Source: an uncultured Mollicutes bacterium
GTDB lineage: Bacteria; Bacillota_I; Bacilli_A; RFN20; CAG-288
Assembly (NCBI GenBank): GCA_900549915.1
Contig: URQF01000073.1
Location: forward strand, 1 to 7,111
Reading direction: 5' to 3'
DNA: 7,111 bases
Shown here piece after piece: positions 1 to 5,619 of this stretch. Positions within the stretch are counted from its first letter, which is position 1. The number at the start of each line of letters is the position of its first letter. A model generated the notes under the pieces. It was given only the letters and a program-made list of their open reading frames with translations. It had not been told where the DNA came from and ran no database searches. The translations under genes were made by a program, and so were the position numbers.

Positions 1-1
1 A

Positions 2-7
2 TATAAT
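2..7 (+). promoter_or_regulatory. possible -10 box for the peptidase operon
   Basis: A perfect TATAAT lies 49 bases before the first peptidase start codon, in AT-rich leader sequence and on the right strand. The matching -35 region would fall before the first base of the window, so it cannot be checked. Nothing else in the 55-base leader looks like a regulator site. The call rests on this single hexamer, which can occur by chance in AT-rich DNA. Confidence 0.4.
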
Positions 8-35
8 CTCATGTTGATTTCAAACTATAACAAAT

Positions 36-42
36 AAAGGAG
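36..42 (+). promoter_or_regulatory. ribosome binding site of first peptidase gene
   Basis: AAAGGAG, a good match to the 16S rRNA 3' end, lies 13 bases before the ATG at 56. The spacing is slightly long but it is the only Shine-Dalgarno match in the leader, and no other in-frame ATG lies nearby. It supports 56 as the start. Confidence 0.65.
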
Positions 43-55
43 TGAAAATTCTACT

Positions 56-1396
56 ATGGAAAACGTTATCCGGGATTTAGACCTTAAGAATTTCGAAGAC
101 GACTTCAACAAAGAAGAAAAGAACCTTGTTGCCCAGCGTGCTGTCTTAAAGAACGGCATTGTCAATTCGGCTATTGATGAAAAGACCCAGCGGGAAAGGA
201 TCAACACTTTCTCTGTTGATGTCAACAGCGGAGATGTTACCAATCAGCGTTCTTCTGGACGTTGCTGGATGTTTGCGGGTCTCAATGTCCTCCGCGTTAT
301 TCTTAGGAAGAAACTGAATGTCAAGAATATTGAATTAAGCCAGGCTTATCTTCAGTTCTATGATAAGCTTGAAAAAGCAAATTTCTTCTTAGAACGTGCC
401 AGGGAACTTGCCGGTGAACCGTTTGACTCCCGTCTCAATGTATTCCTTCTTGATAGCGGAATCGGTGATGGAGGCCATTTCACAAGGTTCACGAACCTCG
501 TTAAGAAATACGGTGTGGTTCCCTCTGTCTTTATGCCAGATCGCACCGTCAGCACCGCAACCAACGAGCTCAATACCCTTCTGACTTCTCTGTTAGCACG
601 CGATAGGAAAGAAATCCGTGAGGCTGTCAAGAACGGAACAAAGGAAAACGTCTTACGTACTAGGAAGGAAGGCAGGTTAGATGAAATCTATCGTGTCCTT
701 GAGATTTCCATCGGTACACCGGTTAAGGATTTTGTCTTCGAATATAAAGATAAAGATGATAAATTCCATCGTCTGGATAAGAGGACGCCAAAACAGTTCT
801 TTGATAACTATATCGGTGTTGATTTGGATGACTATGTTTCTCTCTGCGATGCCCCCATCGAAGGAAGGGAAAGGTATCAGTCCTATACTTGCAAATATGT
901 CAATAATGTCATTGGCGGCGACCCGGTTGTCTTTTTCAATGTTCCTCTTTCCGAACTGAAGAAGGCCTGCATTGAATCCTTAAAAGGCGGCGATGTTATC
1001 TGGTTCGGTAGTGATGTCCTTGCTCAGTCTAGGCGGAAAGACGGCTATCTTGCCGAAGGAATCATCAAAACCGATGAACTTTTCTCTCTCCGTCCTTTAC
1101 TTGATAAATCCGGCCGTCTTACTTATCGTTCTTCCTTCTGCAACCATGCTAGGACTCTTACTGGTGTCAATCTGGATGACAAAGAATCTCCGGATCGCTG
1201 GAAGGTTGAGAATTCTTGGGGAGACGAGAATGGTAAGAAGGGCTACTATATCAGGAATGATGCCTGGTTTAATGAGTATGTCTATGAAGTCTTTGTAAAT
1301 AAGAAATATATCAATCCGGAAATCGTAAAGAAGTTTGAAGAGTCTAAGCCTGTTGAAACTCTTCCGTTTAATACTTTATGGAAGGAAAGGAAATAA
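56..1396 (+). CDS. C1-family cysteine peptidase (PepC/bleomycin hydrolase type), first paralogue
   Basis: A cytoplasmic papain-fold peptidase of 446 residues, the usual length for PepC/bleomycin hydrolase; no signal peptide is seen. The catalytic set is complete: oxyanion Gln64 and Cys70 in NQRSSGRCWMF, His364, and Asn386 in KVENSWG. Family members form hexameric barrels and trim peptides, usually as aminopeptidases. This copy departs from the consensus: DGGHF for DGGQW, FGSDV for FGCDV, RLTYRSS for RLDYGES, and its C-terminus lacks the conserved PWDPMG tail that fills the active-site cleft. It may therefore have altered, perhaps endopeptidase-like, specificity (inference). Thirteen AGG codons (for example residues 144, 207, 243, 366, 400) mostly fall where relatives have Met or another hydrophobic residue; read as Met, HAR at 364-366 becomes the canonical HAM. 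The stop overlaps the start of the next gene, so the two are probably cotranscribed and coupled. Confidence 0.93.
   Translation: MENVIRDLDLKNFEDDFNKEEKNLVAQRAVLKNGIVNSAIDEKTQRERINTFSVDVNSGDVTNQRSSGRCWMFAGLNVLRVILRKKLNVKNIELSQAYLQFYDKLEKANFFLERARELAGEPFDSRLNVFLLDSGIGDGGHFTRFTNLVKKYGVVPSVFMPDRTVSTATNELNTLLTSLLARDRKEIREAVKNGTKENVLRTRKEGRLDEIYRVLEISIGTPVKDFVFEYKDKDDKFHRLDKRTPKQFFDNYIGVDLDDYVSLCDAPIEGRERYQSYTCKYVNNVIGGDPVVFFNVPLSELKKACIESLKGGDVIWFGSDVLAQSRRKDGYLAEGIIKTDELFSLRPLLDKSGRLTYRSSFCNHARTLTGVNLDDKESPDRWKVENSWGDENGKKGYYIRNDAWFNEYVYEVFVNKKYINPEIVKKFEESKPVETLPFNTLWKERK
1382..1391 (+). promoter_or_regulatory. ribosome binding site deciding the second peptidase start
   Basis: AAGGAAAGGA at the end of the first peptidase gene precedes the ATG at 1396, which overlaps the upstream TAA as TAATG. 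The in-frame ATG at 1378 has no purine-rich stretch before it, and starting there would put this site inside the gene. The start at 1396 is therefore preferred, and the overlap suggests translational coupling. Confidence 0.7.
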
Positions 1397-2745
1397 TGGA
1401 AAAAGGAGAAATTTCCTCTTCCCTTCTTTCTTCCTTCCATCAGGAATATCAAAACAAAAAAGAAAACTCTGTCAAAGAGTGCTCTGTTTCAAGAGTCGGA
1501 ATCAAAGAAGCCTGTACCAATCCCTATCTTCCTCGTACTTTAGTTCCTGCCTTCTCCTTAGAAGTCGAAGGCGGCAAGCCGACAAATCAGATGCGTTCTG
1601 GCCGTTGCTGGATGTTTGCAGCAACCAATGTCAGGCGTTTTGAAGTCAGGAAAAACCTGAATATCAAGAACAGGGAACTCTCTCAGAACTATCCTTTGTT
1701 CTTCGACAAACTTGAAAAATCCAATTTCTTTTTAAGGAACATCCTAGATACCTTATCCTTGCCTCTCTCTTCTCGTCTTGTTAGTTTCCTTCTTAAGGAC
1801 CCAATCGGTGATGGCGGACAATGGGATAGGTTTGTTTCCTTGACGGAAAAATACGGAATCTGTCCGAAAGAAGCAAGGCCGGAAACTTATTCTTCTAGTC
1901 ATACTGCTGACCTTGATAAATACATTACTTTAAAGCTTAGAAAAGATGCTAATGTTCTCCGTTCCTCTTTCGAACAGGGGTCTACCCTTGATGAATTATT
2001 TTCTAGGAAAGAGAAAAGGCTTAATGAGATCTTTTCTAGGCTTGTAATCTGCCTTGGAAAACCGCCTGTGGAATTCGATTACGAATACTACGAAAAATCA
2101 AATGCCAAAGGGGAAGGAATCTTCCATTCCCTCCATTCGACTCCGAAAGAATTCTACGAAAAATATGTTAAGAGGAACCTTTCGGATTATGTTTCTGTTA
2201 TCAACGCTCCTACGAAAGACAAACCTTATAGGCATTCCTTTACTGTCAAGTATCTTGGCAATGTCGTTGGCGGGAAGAGAATCCGTTATCTTAATCTTCC
2301 CATCGAGGAATTGAAGCGACTTGCTCTTGCTCAAAGGAAAGACAAACAGGCTGTTTGGTTTGGCAGTGATGTCGGACAATGCTCTACGAGAGACAATGGT
2401 TTGCTCTCTCCTCATGCTTATGATGTAGAAGATCTCTTTTCTACTTCCTTTCATAGGAGTAAAGCAGAACGTCTCGATTACGGAGAATCTTGCTTGACTC
2501 ATGCTAGGACTCTTACTGGCGTAAATCTTGTAAATGATAAGCCGAATCGTTGGAAAGTAGAGAATTCATGGGGAACTGATTTCGGACATGAAGGCTTCTT
2601 CACGATGGATGACTCTTGGTTCGATGAATATGTTTACCAGGTTGTTGTCAACAAGAAATATCTTACTCCGGAAGAACTTGCTGCCTATGAATCCGATCCG
2701 ATTGAACTGGAACCCTGGGACCCGATGGGTTCCTTAGCTAGGTAA
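1396..2745 (+). CDS. pepC: aminopeptidase C (C1-family cysteine peptidase), second paralogue
   Basis: Start 1396 gives 449 residues; an in-frame ATG at 1378 would add six but lacks a ribosome binding site. Catalytic residues are Gln65, Cys71 in SGRCWMF, His369 and Asn390 in KVENSWG. The protein keeps family signatures: DGGQWD, GNVVGG, VWFGSDVGQ, RLDYGES, EYVYQVVVNKKYLT and a C-terminal PWDPMGSLA tail, which in PepC and bleomycin hydrolase sits in the active-site cleft and enforces aminopeptidase action. It should therefore release N-terminal residues from oligopeptides in the cytoplasm. Fifteen AGG codons are present. Read as Met they restore DGGQWDM (145), MPET (161), KMLNEIFSML (208, 215), AQMKD (314), FHMSKAERLDYG (354) and THAM (371), whereas conserved arginines are CGT, CGA or AGA. 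The neighbouring upstream gene is a paralogue, so the pair arose by old tandem duplication and diverged strongly. A hairpin terminator follows directly. Confidence 0.95.
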   Translation: MEKGEISSSLLSSFHQEYQNKKENSVKECSVSRVGIKEACTNPYLPRTLVPAFSLEVEGGKPTNQMRSGRCWMFAATNVRRFEVRKNLNIKNRELSQNYPLFFDKLEKSNFFLRNILDTLSLPLSSRLVSFLLKDPIGDGGQWDRFVSLTEKYGICPKEARPETYSSSHTADLDKYITLKLRKDANVLRSSFEQGSTLDELFSRKEKRLNEIFSRLVICLGKPPVEFDYEYYEKSNAKGEGIFHSLHSTPKEFYEKYVKRNLSDYVSVINAPTKDKPYRHSFTVKYLGNVVGGKRIRYLNLPIEELKRLALAQRKDKQAVWFGSDVGQCSTRDNGLLSPHAYDVEDLFSTSFHRSKAERLDYGESCLTHARTLTGVNLVNDKPNRWKVENSWGTDFGHEGFFTMDDSWFDEYVYQVVVNKKYLTPEELAAYESDPIELEPWDPMGSLAR

Positions 2746-2760
2746 CCATCCACACAAAGG

Positions 2761-2795
2761 AAAACCTCCCTTCACATCAACAAAGGGAGGTTTTT
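2761..2795 (+). terminator. rho-independent terminator of the peptidase operon
   Basis: A perfect 12-bp stem (AAAACCTCCCTT at 2761-2772 pairing with AAGGGAGGTTTT at 2783-2794) encloses a 10-base loop. The 3' arm runs into a T tract at 2791-2795. It starts 15 bases after the stop codon of the second peptidase gene. The A-rich 5' side would also give a U-rich end on the other strand, so it may act in both directions. Confidence 0.9.
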
Positions 2796-2956
2796 CTTAT
2801 TGTTCGAAATCATGGATTGTTGCTGCTTTCAAGGTTTCATTGCCTTCTAGAATTACCTATTCTAATAATCCTCTTGAGTGGAACCATAATAGACTTCTGC
2901 TTTAAAATTCTTTTTATAATAGGATAGCTTTTATAGATTTCTTTGGTTTTTTCCAT

Positions 2957-2989
2957 AAAAAAGAGGCGGAATTTTTCTGCCTCTCTTTT
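2957..2989 (-). terminator. rho-independent terminator of leuS
   Basis: Eight bases after the leuS stop, on the minus strand, the arms 2962-2971 and 2975-2984 pair around GAGGC/GCCTC with a 3-base loop and one internal mismatch. The run of A at 2957-2962 gives a U tract on the minus-strand RNA. A T run at 2986-2989 means it could also stop transcripts arriving from the peptidase side. The 160 bases between this hairpin and the peptidase terminator hold no convincing gene. Confidence 0.8.
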
Positions 2990-2997
2990 CCATCGAA

Positions 2998-5418
2998 TTA
3001 AGAATTCTTCTTTACAACAATAGAGACAATCTTGTTTTTGACAGCGATAACTTTAACGACTGTCCTATTGGCTAAGAACGGAAGGACTTTCGGGTCATTT
3101 AAAGCCAGTTTCTTAAGCTCTTCCAGTTCTTCTGGAGTTGCATCTTTCTTGAACTCAATGGTGGAACGGAGCTTTCCATTGACCTGGATTGCGTAAGTGA
3201 CAGGACGTGCAGAAATCTTATCTTCGTTTGCACTTGGCCACTTAACGAAGTCGATGACCCCTTCATAACCTAATTTCGAATAGCACTCCTCTGCAAGATG
3301 TGGAGTAATCGGAGCCCTAAGCTGAGCTAATCCTAAAAGCCTCTTCTTCGGAAGCTTGTCTGCTTTATAGAATTCATTGACGCAGACCATGATTTGAGAG
3401 ATACCAGTGTTGAAATGGAGGATTTCATAGTCGTTCGTGCACTTCTTGATCGTTGTTGCATAAACAAACTCAAGGCTTTCGTTTTCTTCATCCGTCCATT
3501 TTGAGACGAATTCCTCATCATCATAGAGACGGAAGAATTTATCTAAGAAGCGCTTTGCAGCTCTTGGTCCATCTGGGGACCAAGGCCTAGACTGATCGAC
3601 CGGGCCTTTGAACCTTTCGTAGAAACGAAGGGCATCTGCACCATACTCTTTGATGACATCATCCGGAGAAACGGTATTGCCTAAGGATTTACTCCTCTTC
3701 TGTCCATCCGGACCGAGGATCAATCCCTGATGATAGAGTTTCTGGAAAGGCTCTTCAGATTTGAAGATACCTTCGTCATGGAGGAACTTATGCCAGAAAC
3801 GAGCATAAAGAAGATGAAGAACGGCATGTTCAGCACCGCCAACATAGACATCGACAGGGAGCCAATGATCAAGCAGTTTTTTGTCACCGATTTCCTTCTT
3901 ATTATGCGGATCGATGTAACGGGCATAATACCAGCTAGAACCAGCCCACTGCGGCCTTGTATTGGTTTCACGCTGAGCTTTCTGTCCGTTAAAGGTGGTG
4001 TTGACCCAGTCTTTTTCTTTCGCAAGCGGCGGAAGTCCATCACCGGCCGGCTTATAATCGGACCTTTCCGGAAGAACCAGAGGTAACTGATCATAAGGAA
4101 CACCCTTCGTCGTGCCGTCTTCCCTATGGAGAACCGGAATCGGTTCACCCCAATAACGTTGACGAGAGAAGAGCCAGTCGCGGAGCTTATACCTGACTTT
4201 ATATCTTCCGCACCCGGACTCAACTAATTTATCGGTAATTGCTTTCTTAGCGTCTTTGTTATTCCTTCCATCGGCAAAGGAGGAATTGATATGTTCACCA
4301 TCACCTTCATAGGCAGCTTTGGAAACATCGGATTCGATGACCTTGATAATCGGAAGATCATGTTTCCTTGCAAAATCATAATCCCGCTGATCATGGGCAG
4401 GAACGGCCATAACGGCACCATCGCCATACGTGGCAAGGACATAGTCTCCAATATAGACCGGCACCTTTGTGTTATTGATTGGATTGATGCAATAAGCGCC
4501 GATGAATACACCGGTCTTCTCTTTCGAACCATCGGTACGTTCCTGATCGGACTTGGATTTCACTTTGGCTAAGTATTCGTCTACAGCACCCTGCTGTTCT
4601 TTGGTAGTAAGAACTTTGACCAATGGATGTTCCGGTGCAAGAACAATATAGGTGCAGCCAAAGAGTGTATCTGCACGAGTCGTGTAAACCTTGATAATCT
4701 TATCGGAATCCACGACTTTAAAATCAACTTCGGTACCCGTGCTCTTTCCAATCCAGTTCTTCTGCCTGGTTAAAGTGGACTGAGGCCACTGGATTGTATT
4801 CAGGGAAGAAAGAAGCTTATCCGCATAAGCGGTGATTTTCAAGACCCATTGTTTCCTAGGACGACGTTCGACCGGGAAGCCGCCACGCTCACTCTTGCCA
4901 TCGACCACTTCCTCGTTGGATAAAACAGTGCCGAGAGCAGGGCACCAATTGACTAAGCGGAAGTCTTCATAAGCAAGACCCTTATCATACCTTTTCAGGA
5001 AGATATACTGGGTCCATTTATAATAATCCGGATCACTGGTCTTAATTTCTCTGTCCCAATCATAAGAGAAACCTAACCGTTTTAATTGACGGCGGAAATT
5101 ATCGATGTTCTGATTGGTATAGATGGCAGGATTCTTGTTGTTTTTAATAGCAAACTGTTCGGCCGGAAGACCAAATGCATCAAATCCAATCGGATGGAGA
5201 ACATTAAATCCTTGCCTTCTCTTCCTTCGTGCTAATGCATCCGTTGCTGTATAGCCTTCTACATGTCCGACATGGAGTCCAACGGCAGAAGGATAAGGGA
5301 ACCTATCCAAGACATAAAATTTCGGTTTAGAAAAATCATAGCAATCTGTTTTATAGATTTTTTCTGTTTCCCATATGGTTTCCCATTTGGTTTCGACTTT
5401 GTTGAAATCGTAGCTCAT
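2998..5418 (-). CDS. leuS: leucyl-tRNA synthetase
   Basis: A complete class Ia synthetase of 806 residues, the usual bacterial length, charging tRNA-Leu with leucine in the cytoplasm. In order: the HIGH motif as HVGH (49-52); the CP1 editing domain with its Thr-rich TTRADT (246-251) and the HDQRD motif (342-346) holding the conserved editing Asp; RDWLFSRQRYWGEPIP; the WAGSSWYY and VGGAEHAVLHLLYARFW core; the KMSKS loop at 574-578; an anticodon-binding domain; and a C-terminal domain starting near QVNGK. In the standard code KMSKS reads KRSKS, because residue 575 is AGG. Other AGG sites also match family Met: YVLDMFPYP (39), RMKRMQG (65, 68), PMKQW (188), NTMPQW (488), YEMF (602). Eighteen AGG and only three ATG codons occur in the gene. 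AGG at 351 and 785 lie at variable or basic positions and are uninformative. The gene converges on the peptidase operon. Confidence 0.98.
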   Translation of the reverse strand: MSYDFNKVETKWETIWETEKIYKTDCYDFSKPKFYVLDRFPYPSAVGLHVGHVEGYTATDALARRKRRQGFNVLHPIGFDAFGLPAEQFAIKNNKNPAIYTNQNIDNFRRQLKRLGFSYDWDREIKTSDPDYYKWTQYIFLKRYDKGLAYEDFRLVNWCPALGTVLSNEEVVDGKSERGGFPVERRPRKQWVLKITAYADKLLSSLNTIQWPQSTLTRQKNWIGKSTGTEVDFKVVDSDKIIKVYTTRADTLFGCTYIVLAPEHPLVKVLTTKEQQGAVDEYLAKVKSKSDQERTDGSKEKTGVFIGAYCINPINNTKVPVYIGDYVLATYGDGAVMAVPAHDQRDYDFARKHDLPIIKVIESDVSKAAYEGDGEHINSSFADGRNNKDAKKAITDKLVESGCGRYKVRYKLRDWLFSRQRYWGEPIPVLHREDGTTKGVPYDQLPLVLPERSDYKPAGDGLPPLAKEKDWVNTTFNGQKAQRETNTRPQWAGSSWYYARYIDPHNKKEIGDKKLLDHWLPVDVYVGGAEHAVLHLLYARFWHKFLHDEGIFKSEEPFQKLYHQGLILGPDGQKRSKSLGNTVSPDDVIKEYGADALRFYERFKGPVDQSRPWSPDGPRAAKRFLDKFFRLYDDEEFVSKWTDEENESLEFVYATTIKKCTNDYEILHFNTGISQIMVCVNEFYKADKLPKKRLLGLAQLRAPITPHLAEECYSKLGYEGVIDFVKWPSANEDKISARPVTYAIQVNGKLRSTIEFKKDATPEELEELKKLALNDPKVLPFLANRTVVKVIAVKNKIVSIVVKKNS

Positions 5419-5424
5419 TGTCCG

Positions 5425-5430
5425 CCTCCT
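5425..5430 (-). promoter_or_regulatory. ribosome binding site of leuS
   Basis: On the minus strand a perfect AGGAGG lies six bases before the leuS ATG at 5418. This is optimal strength and spacing and fixes the leuS start. Confidence 0.9.
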
Positions 5431-5504
5431 AAATCATTAGTAACAATATTAAATAGCGAAATTGTGCCTAATTATTTTAATACAAAAAAAGCAAATTAAC
5501 AGGT

Positions 5505-5534
5505 ATAATAATCATCGGTTGGTTCTTCTGTCAT
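5505..5534 (-). promoter_or_regulatory. candidate leuS promoter
   Basis: On the minus strand, ATGACA (5529-5534) and TATTAT (5505-5510) are separated by 18 bases and would start transcription near 5497, leaving a leader of about 80 bases. That leader is too short for a T-box, and no T-box GGTGG-type core is seen, although T-boxes are common before synthetase genes in Bacillota. The boxes are imperfect, and AT-rich DNA offers alternatives nearby. Confidence 0.35.
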
Positions 5535-5619
5535 CCGGATTAGGAAATCAAACGGAAGTTCCACCAAAAAACTAAAGAAAACTCTTGCAGTCTGAGGTAA
5601 ATATCTGTATACTACCTGT

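Noticed and set aside
1378..1395. Second peptidase starting at the ATG at 1378
   Set aside because: There is no ribosome binding site before it, while the in-frame ATG at 1396 overlaps the upstream stop and follows AAGGAAAGGA.
2812..2850. Tiny reading frame starting MDCCCF in the spacer between the terminators
   Set aside because: Only 12 codons, with no ribosome binding site; it lies just after a strong terminator and is most likely chance.
2915..2920. TATAAT on the plus strand between the terminators
   Set aside because: It has no plausible -35 at the right distance and would only drive transcription into the 3' end of leuS.
3694..3696. Apparent loss of Met in the LeuRS KMSKS loop as a catalytic defect or non-functional enzyme
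   Set aside because: The codon is AGG, and AGG coincides with family Met throughout the window, so the residue is better read as Met and the loop as normal.
5504..5509. TATAAT on the plus strand upstream of leuS
   Set aside because: No good -35 at the right spacing and no plus-strand gene downstream; it overlaps the minus-strand promoter candidate.
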